Shown here: one piece after another, positions 52,646 through 64,000 of the stretch | How positions within the stretch are numbered: the stretch's first letter is position 1 | Layout of the letters: each line of letters begins with the position of its first letter | NCBI GenBank assembly: GCA_003991915.1 | Contig: RQTK01000001.1 | Span: forward strand, 503,840 to 567,839 | Length of the DNA: 64,000 nucleotides | Direction of reading: 5' to 3' | DNA from: Elysia chlorotica | Taxonomy: Eukaryota; Mollusca; Gastropoda; Plakobranchidae | The notes under the pieces: generated by a model | Seen by the model: only the letters and a program-made list of their open reading frames with translations | Database searches by the model: none | Told to the model about the DNA's origin: nothing | Translations under genes and position numbers: made by a program

Positions 52646-55600
52646 TTCAATAGACATGGAGATCCGAAATGGATGTGTTTGTTCTTGAAGACTTCCACAC
52701 AAATCTTCGAAAGGAAGCATGAACCATGTGTAAGCAGCAGATTCATGAAAAGCCATTCTTTAATGGTGTGCTTTCACCACGGGCGACAACTGTTTTTGGA
52801 TGAAATAATAGTGCCTTAAAACTTCACAGCTTCGTGAGCAGTTAACTTGAATTTGCCCGCTACAGCTGATGTGACTACTGACTAGGGCTCTTCATCCATA
52901 AGTAAAGCCCACTTCAATAGTGCCCAGATAATGCCCAAGATGTTTTTTATCTGACTCAGCAATGACTGTATCTTCTGAGTGTCTGGAGCTGCTGAATGAT
53001 CTGGTTGCTGAAGCATACTGTATCATCTCTCTTATACCTTCCGTTTGTTTTCCAAGGTGGTGATATAAGAGCTGATGAGGTATTCTCTTTGCACTCTGTA
53101 TTTTGAAATGGCAATGGTTGTGTTGGTTAATTTCCAGCCTGGCCCCATCTTGTTATCAAGATCACATCTGTGCATTGTAACTACCTCTGAAATTGTATTA
53201 ATTGTCACCAGAGAAATGAGTTCTTGTGGTTGAAAATAGGGACAGACTATCATTGCATTTGTACCTTTCAACTCTCATCCCAAGAATTTTAGGATTGAGA
53301 TCTGACTTTCAACTGTGGCAAAAAGAAAGAAAATTTAAGGCAGCAAAAATTGTTAAAGTCTTAATCCCAGTCAAGTGGATAATTTGAAACCAATGCCTAT
53401 AAGGTTTTTATCATCTGTGTAAACTGTATCATATGAAATTATTAGAAACTGCAAACCCAATGGAGTATATATAGCTCAAAGGTTGGTAGTAACAGGTGTT
53501 GATTATTAGATCTCTATGACCTGGTCTTATCATGCATACATTTTAAAAACTTTGTTCACATAGAAAACAGAAAACTTTTGAAACCTCACCTTAGGGACTA
53601 TTATGTTGTTGGGATTTCTCAAAAAAGTTTTTCGTGTATATTACCGTCCATCTAGTTTGTTGGGTTTTTTTTAATGGGAAAAGTTGCACATGTTCTTCAA
53701 AAGAGGTCCAATATAAAGAGTTTGCCTCAATCATTTATAACAAACCAATTAATATTGTGTTTTTATAACTTAAAAAAATATAAGCATCTCATGGTAAATT
53801 ATTTAATAGATTTATTAGATTTTTGTTTTAAAACAAAATTTGAATAGTGACATATATGAACATGGGAACAGGCATTCATAAATTTTGAAAGAGAAAAGGC
53901 AAACCTTTCATGTAGCATTTGAAAAGAGGATGGTCTGTGAGTCATTAAACATTTTGTTTTTAAATGGGATACTACAAGAAACAAATATTGGCCAGAAGAA
54001 CATACCATGGAAAGAAAACTATATGGACCCTTGGTTGAACTTCAAAAGACTGTGGACAATATACTAGATTCGGGACTTTTTGTGTAGTTATTTTTAAGTG
54101 AACGAAGAAGAAGAAAAAGAAATGGGATACTAGTGGTAGGAGGTTTTTTACTATAGTATACGGAATTTAAAAGTGACTTCATAATTTCCTTTTAACCTCA
54201 CATAATGATATGAGCATGAAAGGAATGAGAGGAATTGCATTAATTTCATGATTTTACCACTACACAAATGATATTTTGACTAACTGTGAGCATCTGTATT
54301 GTTTTTATTGGAAAATGATATATATACGAGTTATGGAATAAAACCATGTGATCCATTCAGTTCATGAATTTTAAAATGGATTTGTAAAATGAGTATTCTT
54401 TTCAATTGAAACAAAAATCACAATGATGTTTTATTGCAAAATGAGATAGCATACTAATTTGATATCAGTTCTTTACAGATAAAATGAATACATCCATTTT
54501 TTCTCTTAGTTTGTTTGATTTTATTGTTGCATCTCGGATATATGATCAACATTGCATCAAGCTGATCTTCTAAGGACACATGTACATAAAATGAGATCTA
54601 CTTAAATAGTTGTATTAAAGATTGTCAGAAAAAAATGAATGAGAGAGAGAAAATTTTAAAAAAGGGGGAGGGGAGGGGGGCATGTCTACTTTCTTTTGTA
54701 TTCCACAATTCAGCTTTTAAAGTACTGTACATTTTGGATCCATACTTTTTCAATTCAAAAGTTAAAAAGTTTCATTTTTTTTAATGTAAATTACAATTAT
54801 GTAGTTTTACTGATGTTTTTTTCTTCAAATCTTGTCTCTTGAGGACAATAAGTATGTTTATTTTCTTGTCATCAATCAAACCCCTGAGATATATACTGTA
54901 TATAAATTGAAACGGTCTACATTGTCTTTCATATTGACTTTGAAGTTAGCAAATAATCTGTTCACACACCTGCCATTGCAAGTAAGCCTCTGGTGTGACC
55001 ATTATTCTTTTTTTTTTTTTAATGTAAACAAAAATATACAGTATACAATTGTATGCTTTTGATTATTGGGATGATTTAAATGAGAATTTGCAAGTACATT
55101 GTACCATATCTATGTGTGGATTTCCTTTAAAAGTTCTTAAAATCTTTTCTTTTTTTATGACTGACAAAAACTCACATTTAAATCTGTTTAATTTTAGTTT
55201 AAATTTCCTTGGCCCTTTTTTTTTATTATCAAGCTTTTAAAATTTGCTGTTCTATACAAAATAGTAGATTTTAATGCATTTCTGATGATCATGTTGTTCT
55301 CATGCTATTTTTAGAAAGACAATTGAATAAATTAAGTGGAATGAAGGACTCCGTAACGTTACTTTTTTGCGGCTATAGGCATTTTGCAAATTTAATTCAT
55401 CTCCCTTTTCTTGAGAAACCTAAATATCAATTTGAGATGGAACATATCATTTCTTTTTTTTTCTTTTTCCATTTTTGAATCGTCTTCCCTTTTAGTTAAA
55501 ATGATATTGTTTTCTTACTTGGTTATAACAGGAAATTGTACAATTTGGTTCAAAGAAGCTGTGCTACAGATTTCATTCACATTAACAGACAATTTTAATA

Positions 55601-56220
55601 TGGTTTTATATAAGATGCTTTTATTCATTTATGAAATACCTACAATGTCTGTTTTCTTTTAATTTGGGTACCGGGTTTAGGACAATACATGTAGTAGAAC
55701 TTTTGATTTCATTTTACATTTTACCTTACTTTAAAAAATCACATACTGCACTAGGAAAATGAAATTGTTTGGATTTTAACGATGGGCTTTTTTGTGTTGG
55801 TTTTTTTTTGGGTTCTGAAATGACACATAAAAGGATTTAGTAAATGTGCAAACATATTTAAACCTTTTTAGCCTGAGGATTGCTTTCGACATTAATACTA
55901 TATTAGTGTTACATTGCATAAGACAGTCACATATTTTGTCTAGTCGTTTATAAATTACAGTACAATATTTGGAGTAACTAGAAATATTATTGAAGCTGAG
56001 ACGTTTTATATACAGGTATCACCGTAACTATGATATGTGTATAGAGACACCACAACATCAAACTCTGTTGTCATCATAATTACATTTTATCATGTCATCT
56101 CTTTAATTTCATCTCCCAATTGTTTTAAATGATTTTCACTGTTGCTATTGAATGATAATTGTATGTGTACAAAAAGAAGAAAAAAAATACAGTGTAATAA
56201 ACCTGCGCATTTTAATTACC
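52646..56220 (+). other. MYLIP 3' UTR and downstream AT-rich DNA
   Basis: No coding potential follows the stop codon. Possible ends are AATAAA at 54337, 55326 and 56196. The last is followed by CTGCGCATTTTAATT. Which is used cannot be told from sequence. Confidence 0.5.
54337..54342 (+). terminator. Candidate polyadenylation signal for MYLIP
   Basis: AATAAA in TATGGAATAAAACCATGTG, with a T-rich region downstream. Confidence 0.35.
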
Positions 56221-56224
56221 TGGA

Positions 56225-57870
56225 ATTCAGTCTTCATTTGCGCCATATCTTACCATAACAACCTTAATTTTTTCTTTATCTGGTGAGTGATTTATGTATT
56301 TGTTATACAGTGTATTTTTCCACATATTTCATATTACTAACCAATCTCATTGCTACACCTCAATGAATCAAGGAAGACAAAAGAACAAAGCAACAAATTC
56401 AAACTAAAATGTAATACATTCATTTATACAGTTGTAGAAAGAAAAAGGAAACTCGCTTGACCCTTCTTTAAATTTTAATGCAAAGCAAACAAATTATAAC
56501 ATTCAAGTTTTGTTCTGTGTCTGATGCAGTTTCGAACCTTGAGGTTTCTTTGAGGGAAGGTGAACAAAGAGAACTTGCTTCACCTTTTAAAACCAGCATA
56601 GTGGCCTACATTATGTGTAGCCTATCTGTCTGGCAAGAATAATCATAATGCTAGTTAATACAAGACACCTGCTCTTCTTGGCTCTTCTTTACGCCCGGAA
56701 AAAGCCTAGGCTAAGCGAACAGTTTTTCTTCTAACTGCTGAGGTCACACAGCGCGAAGTTTGCCCTGTTGGTCGTTCAGCCTCACAGGCTGTGTGTTATT
56801 GCTAGGGTGTACATGTGATTAGTTCATGCGCTGTTGGTGTTGGTCTTGGGGTGGCACGCGGGCATGACACATCACAGTGGCAGACTGGCCGAGGGTGCGC
56901 ACAGCACGTAACACATATAGGCACAATTAATAAATTATGCATACACTGAATAAAAACCTTTGAATACTTCATAAAACACGTGGTAGAACTAGAAATGTGA
57001 TCTTTCTGTTCCCACAAAGCTAATGGTAATGTGCAGGCCAATGCGATAATAACATGTATCGTGGACGATTGCAACAAGGAACATAGTTATACATAACCAC
57101 GTCACAATCATAAGAAGGCACTTGGAAAATAGCCTATGCGTCAACCCAAATTTGCCTAAAATGCGCGATCACTAAAACTAGCATATTAGCAATTCAGTAA
57201 GCTATGGGTTTATTGCTACTAAGGCCTATGCTAGCTGCTACAGCCTCTCATTACAAGTGACACACACATTTATTAACAAATTAGTATTATTAATTATTAT
57301 TACCAGCTGTACATTTTTTTAACCTTACGATCGTTCCACTATTTTTGAGTAATAATTCTCGAGTAAAAAACAAAAAGGTGTCTCTTTAAAATAGTTGTTC
57401 TTTAATCTAAACAAAAGTGTTTAAGATAAGAGGAAAGCGGATTAGAAAAAAAAAAGTAATTTTGTAATAAAACAAAATTGGGTTTGTAGAAAAAAAGGGG
57501 GTGAACGCCTATTGTTTCTCAGTCATTATAAGCCGTAGCAAGTAGCATTAATATTTTTGGTCTACTCTTAGTTTCAAGCACTGCAATGGCGCATTTCGAT
57601 GATGGTGAGCGAGTTCAAGAAGGGAAAGAAGTCGATAATAACAGTAATTCCGTCTCATCGACACATCCTAATACATGACGTAGTTCACAGTCTTATCAAA
57701 AAGGGCACATCGATTTTGTCAGGGTCTAAGCGATCCATGTGCCACACATGTACTTTGTAGGCATGAGGGAGAAAAAATAATCATTTAAGATGAATCGAGA
57801 ACCTTTGGGTTTAAGAATAAATAGCATAGCAATACTCATACTGAAATTATGATCCCATCCTTTTCCTCCC
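56225..57870. other. Intergenic DNA, no gene recognised
   Basis: A GC-richer patch lies at 56690-56900. The minus-strand ORF across it has no recognisable motif. The remainder is AT-rich. Confidence 0.45.
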
Positions 57871-57871
57871 C

Positions 57872-57892
57872 CCTCTCTCTGTCTCTCTCTCT

Positions 57893-57939
<47 letters not shown>
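57872..57939. repeat. (CT)n microsatellite
   Basis: CT units with early CCT and GT interruptions. Confidence 0.95.
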
Positions 57940-57941
<2 letters not shown>

Positions 57942-59100
57942 TGAGTCTATTGCTCCATCATAATCCCCAATTGGGTAGCCATGAACATGATGAAACTATA
58001 AGTCTCAACTCAACTTCAGCTACTGTAGTGATGTTGCATATAATCATATAAATCTGTGCCTACAATCTTAATGCATCTATAACACAAAGATCTCTACATT
58101 TACTCCCAGCTTTTCTTTTCGTTTTTTTTCCCTGCTCCCTCTTTCAAACTCGCGAAACGCCAGCCAGAAACGAGTTCACGAACCCGCAAAACGACTGCTC
58201 CTATTTCAGTTCTACAGCTTTACTTACCAGGCTCAGTCGTACATGTACTCTATCAGATCTACATTGGCCTACATAGACATGACCTCCATGCACGGCATGC
58301 AGCATGCGGTATGCACATTAATTTCTCCAATCTTTGGGCCATTTTTCTGTTGAGTGTTAAGTATGCACAATGCACATGTATGCCGAGGGAGCACACGTGA
58401 GCTTGGTACGACACGGGGTGTTCGATCTACTATCAACTTTATAATAATTATGCATACTGTGATTCAATTTGAACGAATCACACAATAAATTACAATGAAA
58501 TCATGCTCAATGTAGGCATCTTGATAACTACTCTCATCATCTTATGTTATGTCAACATTGCTAATCGCTATGAAAGAATTTTAAAATTCTAAATCAGGAT
58601 GCGTCACTTAAAACCACTTGGTCTACCGCTGATCTCAAAAGTATAATAAAATTAATAATGATACCAGGCGTCGCCATCAAACCCTTCTAACCCAACCTAG
58701 ATAGTCTATCTATATTTTTTTCTTCTTTGTGCGAATCGGTTTTAGTTTTATTCCCATTTTTGGACTTTGCCTATTCCACACACTCACAATAACTACGGAT
58801 ACTCAATTACACACTGGTTATAATTGTCGTAAGTGGGGATACGTTGACTCAACCAGCAGCCAAATATGAAACCGAATAACGTCAAGTGACAAAGTCAAGT
58901 ACGTGGCTCTTTTCTCCTTACTTTGGTTCTCATCCACTCACCCACTTTCTCATTCTTCCCCCAACCAGCTCTAGGCCTATCCCGTCCACTTAATCTCTTC
59001 CGCAACCTCCCTCTTTTTCTGAACTTATCTTTGGTCTATCACGCCTCGGTCAAAGTCCACCATTATCATGAGGGGAAAAAGGAAATGTACAATTTTCTTC
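57940..59100. other. Intergenic DNA, nothing recognised
   Basis: Mixed composition without exon, SINE or terminal-repeat signals that I can support. Confidence 0.45.
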
Positions 59101-59101
59101 T

Positions 59102-59102
59102 A

Positions 59103-59140
<38 letters not shown>

Positions 59141-59146
59141 TCTCTT
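59102..59146. repeat. (CT)n microsatellite followed by poly-T
   Basis: About 22 CT units with one GT, then a run of 13 T. Confidence 0.95.
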
Positions 59147-59560
59147 TTTTTTTTTTTTAAACAAAAGACGCTTTTTGTTTTAACTTTGTGCCAAATGTGT
59201 AAATGCGGATACCACACATTCTTCCAGAGGTAGAAAAAAGTTCCAAGGTGCCCCTCGTGGTCTCCTTGTCCCCTACCACACTGCATGTAAATTACAAACT
59301 GCGATACTAAGAAAGTGCTTCTGCCTCTTCTGCTAGTCCTAAATTTAGTAGAAATTGGGGTAGAGAGTGTTACACAGTGAGAAGTTTCACGGGAGGATTT
59401 TACATAAATTGCTCAAGGTGAATCAAGCCTTAATAAGAACTCGTTGTTCAACCGCATCATTTTTTTTTCAATGAAGAGGATAGAGTGAGCACGCGTCACG
59501 CTGGCTCCCCGTATCAAACGCCTCTTTAGATCTATAGTCTCTGCTTTAACTGTACTTCCA
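59147..59560. other. Intergenic DNA, nothing recognised
   Basis: No gene or repeat family seen. Confidence 0.45.
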
Positions 59561-59567
59561 AGAGTAA

Positions 59568-59799
59568 AGTTGAGTTGACTTAACGTCCACCTTCAGCACT
59601 ACATAGATTATATTGTGCACGGATCCCAAAACCGATGTCTGACGAGTTTATATGCCATCACACACAAGACAGGGCGGGGATACCATGGCTTCTGTCTCAG
59701 CGAGTCACATTAAACTGTACAGTGCGAAATCGATAGGGCTCGAACCACGCACCTTCTGAGTCAGAGGCCGATGTTCTACCCCAGGGCTACTGCTCCCCG
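59568..59799 (-). mobile_element. tRNA-headed SINE, nearly full length (tandem copy 1)
   Basis: The complement starts with a tRNA-like head (GGGGAGCAGTAGCCCTGGGG, B box GGTTCGAGCCC) and ends with the AAGTCAACTCAAC tail. The body matches the family (TAATGTGACTCGCTGAG, CCCCGCCCTGTCTTGTGTG, CAGACATCGGTTTTGGGATC). The CCCCTACTGGTTGG block is missing. Confidence 0.75.
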
Positions 59800-60009
59800 T
59801 ACTTCGTTCCAAGACCCAGTGGTCTAGTGTGACACTTCTACTATCTCATGCATTCTTTGAAAAAAGCCCCTCAAAACGCTTTTCACCGCCTCTCTTAGAT
59901 TTTGCCCCTAGCGACGTTTAGTAGGAAATCGAGGGCATAATAATACTTGACCTATTACTCGAGCATGGGTGTAACTGTTATGTTAGTCATCTTAGGGAAC
60001 AGGTAAGTG

Positions 60010-60253
60010 TGAGTTGAGTTGAGTTGTTTTTAATGTCCAACAGCCGAACTATATAGGCTATATTATGGACGGGCCCCAAGACTGACACCTGACAATTTTA
60101 TGTGCTGCCACACACGAGATAGGGCGGGGGTACTAGGCGGTCACATTAAACTGACACCGACCCAACCAGTAGGGGGTGCGAAATCGCCAGGGTTCGAACC
60201 ACGCACCGCCTGCGTCGGAAGTCGATATTTTACTTCAGGGCTACTGCGCCCCG
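60010..60253 (-). mobile_element. tRNA-headed SINE, nearly full length (tandem copy 2)
   Basis: It is like copy 1 but keeps the complement of CCCCCTACTGGTTGGGTCGG, and has a clean B box (GGTTCGAACCCTGG on the minus strand). Its 3' tail is an AACTCAACTCAACTC repeat. Confidence 0.8.
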
Positions 60254-60445
60254 TACTTCGTTCCAAGACCCAGTGGTCTAGTGTGACACTTCTACTATCT
60301 CATGCAATCTTTGAAAGAAACCTCTTGAAAAACTTTTCACCGCCTCTCTTAGACTTTGCCCCCAATGACGTTCAGTAGGAAATCGAGCGCATAATTACTT
60401 GAACAATCTAGAGTATCTGTATAACTATTATGTTAGTCATCTTAG

Positions 60446-61064
60446 ACCAGGGATCGTAAGTCACGTAAGTATGCCAACTGCCAACAAGTGATAGAGGCCG
60501 GGCACTTGGTTAAACTCAAAGGTCAAACAGATAGCTCAACAACTCGTGACCTTAGGTTTAGTCAGAATTACAAAGTTTTATTGGAGTAGAAGGTAAACTG
60601 TGGACATGGAATGTTGTTATCCTCAATTCAACAGCCTTGTGATAAACGTTTGACTGCCTGCGGTTGTCTGGCTGAATGAACGCGCTGTGCCTGTAATCTC
60701 ACCAGGGGATAGACCGACATCTTTATAGACGAATAGAGGTATTGTATAGTAGAAATAAACTATTACAGTAATAATAATTTTATGTCGGTTACTGACTGGA
60801 CTTTGGACTCAGAGGGCAAACGGTTTCGATTCCCGCGACAGGTGGGTATTTTGCTGAATCTCAACAGTATCGTTATAGTCTTCATGTATTAAATGATTTT
60901 ACCAGATAATGTCTAAAACGCTAGGGCCGTATCGGTAACCGCTTTGATTGATTGAGTGGCGCAGGCGAACAAACAATCATGTAGGGCCTAAGTACTCACT
61001 CTTTGCGAGCTTTGCTCTTTGTGGGGTTAAAGTCCTCTCGTAGTTAAATGTCTCACAACTTCCT
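60446..61064. other. Intergenic DNA with one tRNA-like patch
   Basis: At about 60785-60842 the + strand reads TGACTGGACTTTGGACTCAG and ACGGTTTCGATTCCCGCG, resembling a tRNA-type head and B box of another SINE type. Nothing else is recognised. Confidence 0.4.
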
Positions 61065-61240
61065 AAAAGGATCATCTACGGCAACGGGTCCCAAGACTAA
61101 CGTCTGACGATATAAGTTGCTGCTGATTAAATATAATGGAGATATTGCGTGAAAAGGCATTGCGGGGATACACGGACTTATAGTACAATAATTATATTGA
61201 CACCGACCCAACCAGTAATAGGGGGCAAATTCCAAATCTT
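61065..61240 (-). mobile_element. SINE fragment, internal and 3' body
   Basis: On + it reads GGTCCCAAGACTAACGTCTG, GCATTGCGGGGATACACGG and GACACCGACCCAACCAGTA, the family body in complement. The tRNA-like head is missing. Confidence 0.65.
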
Positions 61241-61457
61241 CTCAGGTTCCGAGCTTTTAGTGGTCGAGATGCAACTGATAACATTACAAAACCCGGCGAT
61301 TAGTGTGGTTGTGGTTAGGGTTAGAACTATAAGGATCGGCAGCGAAAAGTCCAAAGGTTGATTGAGATTCGATTTCATGAACAGATTTGGGTTACTGAGT
61401 TTTTAATCTTTTTGTAAAGACATGAAAGAGTGAATACTGAGAAGGAGGGAAAAAAAG

Positions 61458-61459
<2 letters not shown>

Positions 61460-61515
<56 letters not shown>

Positions 61516-61516
61516 A
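61460..61516. repeat. (GA)n microsatellite
   Basis: About 28 GA units with one AA interruption. Confidence 0.97.
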
Positions 61517-61625
61517 GATGAGGAGATATGTGGCGAGGTTATTATATGATAATAATACACACACTTATTCTAATTTTATAACTAGAATAATTGTGTGTTT
61601 GTGTATCTGTGTGAGAGAAAAAGAA

Positions 61626-61735
<110 letters not shown>

Positions 61736-61752
61736 TTATCATAGATAAAGGG

Positions 61753-61930
61753 TGGTGTTGTTGTTAAGCCTCCGCCATCAGCACTGTATAGGCTATGTTG
61801 TTGACGGGCCTAAAGGCTAACGTCTGACAAGTTTTACGTGCTGCAACATAGATACAGCGCGGGGATACCATGACTCTGACTCAGCCAATCATAATAAACT
61901 AACAAAAACCCAACTAGTACATAGGAGACA
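61753..61930 (-). mobile_element. SINE fragment, 3' body
   Basis: On + it reads AGCACTGTATAGGCTATG, GGCTAACGTCTGACAAG, TTTTACGTGCTGCAACATAG and CCAATCATAATAAACTAAC, matching the family in complement. It ends in ACCCAACTAGTACATAGG, a decayed copy of the block before the head. Confidence 0.7.
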
Positions 61931-62014
61931 TAATGTGGGAACAAAAATACAAAGAAAGAGACAGCAAAAGCGAATTTGTATTTTTGAGAGAGAAAGAGAG
62001 AGATAGAAAGAGAT

Positions 62015-62363
<349 letters not shown>

Positions 62364-62456
62364 TATCCAGCTAAATACTAAACTAAACCAAGATTGTTAT
62401 GCCATCACTGATTGTCTGCTTTGTTTCTGTTTTTGTTAGATTTCGAGTCCACCCTT

Positions 62457-62461
<5 letters not shown>

Positions 62462-62510
<49 letters not shown>

Positions 62511-62518
62511 TCTCTCTC
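62462..62518. repeat. (CT)n microsatellite
   Basis: About 27 CT units with one CCC interruption. Confidence 0.96.
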
Positions 62519-63073
62519 TACCTGTGTCTTTCTCTCTGCAGGTGTTTAAACTACCTAAGTTTATCTACTTTCTCTCTGAATCAGGCACTCGTAACTTAAT
62601 TTTGTCATCCTGCTCATCTATCTATCCACCTAACCTAACCTAGATCTAGTTTCCTACTTAAAACATCCAGTTTCTCTTTCGCACAGACCACAGCTCACCA
62701 AGTCTAAAGGCTACCTGTACGAGAAACTACTTTTGTTTTCGCGGAAAACGGCCAAAGCGACCGATTTCTACAATAGTATGTGTATAGTGTATGAGATCTA
62801 TTATGCCTGCTCTCAGCCTTGACCCGAACACAACCCCATGTTCAGCCCTGCTAACTGTAAACATGTTTCCACACCTGAGGGCTGAGGCTAGGAGCGGGGC
62901 GAGGTCACTTATACTCTTGATTTCAAGCCCCAGGCCTCCGATTTCGACCTGGAAAGGAGACAATTTGTCACGGAGCCTTTGGCGGGACGATGCTTTTCCT
63001 CGAAATATATATTTATTAAAATAATGTCTACAGGTCTAGGATGCACTGCGCAATATAGGGAATCCAGCTGGAG
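62519..63073. other. Intergenic DNA, GC-richer than average, nothing recognised
   Basis: Overlapping ORFs of 77-78 codons occur on opposite strands at 62727-63024, but I recognise no motif and no splice context. Confidence 0.4.
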
Positions 63074-63205
63074 ATGAGTTGAGTTAGGTCGTCAGCTCAG
63101 CACTGCTGTCCAACGTCAGCACTCTCTAGGCTATTTATTGTGGATGGGTCCAAAGACTAGCGTCTGGAAATTTCATGCTCGCACAGAGACAATGCAGGTA
63201 TATGA
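63074..63205 (-). mobile_element. SINE fragment, 3' body
   Basis: On + it reads GATGAGTTGAGTTAGG, GTCAGCACTCTCTAGGCTAT, GTGGATGGGTCCAAAGACTA and GCGTCTGG, the complement of the family's 3' end. It is truncated by the next SINE. Confidence 0.65.
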
Positions 63206-63211
63206 TTGGAG

Positions 63212-63497
63212 TTGGTTGCTTAGCGTTCAATTTCAATATTAAACATACTATATTGTGGGCGGGTCCAAATGCTAAAGTATGACAAAGTTTAACGTGCTGC
63301 AACATAGATTCAGCGCGGGGTTACCATGACTCTGTCTCAGTCAATCACATTATAATTTATACTGACACACAGAGTCAGTCAGTTAAGGTAGATGACGAAA
63401 TTGGGCAAACAGATGTTTCGCCCTTTGTGTGTTTCGAACCAGGGACCTCCCGGTTGGGAGACCAGCGCTCTACCACTTGCGCCAGTTCGCTCCTTAG
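63212..63497 (-). mobile_element. tRNA-headed SINE, full length, with well-preserved tRNA-like head
   Basis: The minus strand starts GGAGCGAACTGGCGCAAGTG then GTAGAGCGCTGG, with B box CCTGGTTCGAAAC (complement of about 63415-63497). The body and 3' tail are of the same family (GCGCTGAATCTATGTTGC, CATTTGGACCCGCCC). The head does not form a tRNA acceptor stem, so it is a SINE and not a tRNA gene. Confidence 0.8.
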
Positions 63498-63499
63498 GA

Positions 63500-63913
63500 T
63501 GAGAGCAGCGCGCCCTTTGTTACTGTTAGTACATGGTATTATCACTGTTATCAATGACACGTAATTGGGTTTGATTAAAATTAGTCGTAATTGTTCTTAG
63601 TACTATAGTGTGCAAAGACTCTTATTACGCAACATGTACGTTATGCACATGAACATTTTTATCATCAACAGCCGTGGTTATGAGTGTTACTGATAGTGTT
63701 ATCATTACATGTACTAGAATAAGTTGTTGGTGTTCTTAGTGTCCCGAAGAATCTTATAACCTGTACGGTACATGGAGATTTTGGTTCCAGCAAACCGACT
63801 GATTTTCCTTAGAAACATCTGTGAACAAAGAGTGAACCAAGCCGGAGATGAAAGCATCGCGCACTCGGAAACATTTTTAGTATTATCACTTCTTTGTGTT
63901 TGTTTATTATCAT
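63500..63913. other. Intergenic DNA, nothing recognised
   Basis: No gene or repeat family seen. Confidence 0.45.
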
Positions 63914-64000
63914 TCTTCTTCTTCTTCTTCTTCTTCTTCTTCTTCTTCTTCTTCTTCTTCTTCTTCTTCTTCTTCTTCTTCTTCTTCTTCTTCTTCTTCT
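63914..64000. repeat. (TTC)n microsatellite, cut by the window end
   Basis: At least 28 TTC units, running off the edge. Confidence 0.98.

Larger units (their letters stand above)
59562..60445. repeat. Tandem duplication of about 450 bp containing a SINE
   Basis: Unit 1 is about 59562-59995 and unit 2 about 60005-60445. Both contain a minus-strand SINE followed by the same non-SINE flank (GTACTTCGTTCCAAGACCC at 59799 and 60253, and ATGTTAGTCATCTTAG at the ends). The shared flank proves duplication of one insertion rather than two insertions. The copies differ by scattered substitutions and small indels. Confidence 0.85.

Noticed and set aside
56802..57077. 91-residue Cys-containing minus-strand ORF
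   Set aside because: No family motif, no promoter or splice evidence, and the cysteines are not regularly spaced.
63415..63497. tRNA gene on the minus strand
   Set aside because: The A and B boxes are good, but there is no matching acceptor stem and the sequence continues directly into a SINE body.

Overview
The window looks like AT-rich, intron-rich animal DNA, most likely from a gastropod mollusc. This placement is inference. It rests on two well-conserved animal genes with long introns, on tRNA-headed SINEs and an I-like LINE of kinds I associate with molluscs, and on very heavy microsatellite content. No bacterial, organellar or viral gene is visible. I see no RNA gene apart from tRNA-like SINE heads.

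Three protein genes lie head to tail on the + strand. (1) At 172-2246 is the 3' portion of an unrecognised Ser/Thr/Pro/Gln-rich protein. Its start is outside the window, and a further spliced exon at 3841 gives either a 3' UTR or an alternative C-terminus. A 1.2 kb pogo/Tigger-like MITE with TA target duplications sits in the intervening intron. (2) At 24330-35903 is NCOA5, rebuilt from nine coding exons whose phases all agree (2124 nt, 707 codons plus stop). It has an N-terminal RRM, an SR/RGG region, an anticodon-binding-like domain, an LxxLL box and the conserved C-terminal motif. Its largest coding-region intron carries a ~2.8 kb minisatellite of a 41-bp unit with higher-order duplication. 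(3) At 47917-52645 is MYLIP/IDOL, the FERM-RING E3 ubiquitin ligase, rebuilt from seven exons (1503 nt, 500 codons plus stop), with two inverted CCAAT boxes just upstream.

Between genes 1 and 2 (about 5.6-18 kb) is a long AT-rich stretch without recognisable exons. It ends in a decayed LINE pair: an ORF1/gag fragment with a zinc knuckle on + and an RT-RNase H fragment on -, facing each other. Between NCOA5 and MYLIP (39-47.6 kb) there is an assembly gap flanked by near-identical copies of the same sequence, several SINEs, and two ~0.75-0.8 kb diverged direct repeats. Those repeats each begin with a hammerhead-like core. Downstream of MYLIP (56-64 kb) lie SINE copies, a 450-bp tandem duplication containing a SINE, and many dinucleotide to tetranucleotide repeats.

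The genes do not form an obvious pathway: a probable regulatory protein, an RNA-binding coactivator and a ubiquitin ligase. I found no convincing new multi-gene system. The most novel leads are the hammerhead-like direct repeats, the intronic minisatellite, the RRM-containing NCOA5 architecture and the alternative 3' end of gene 1.
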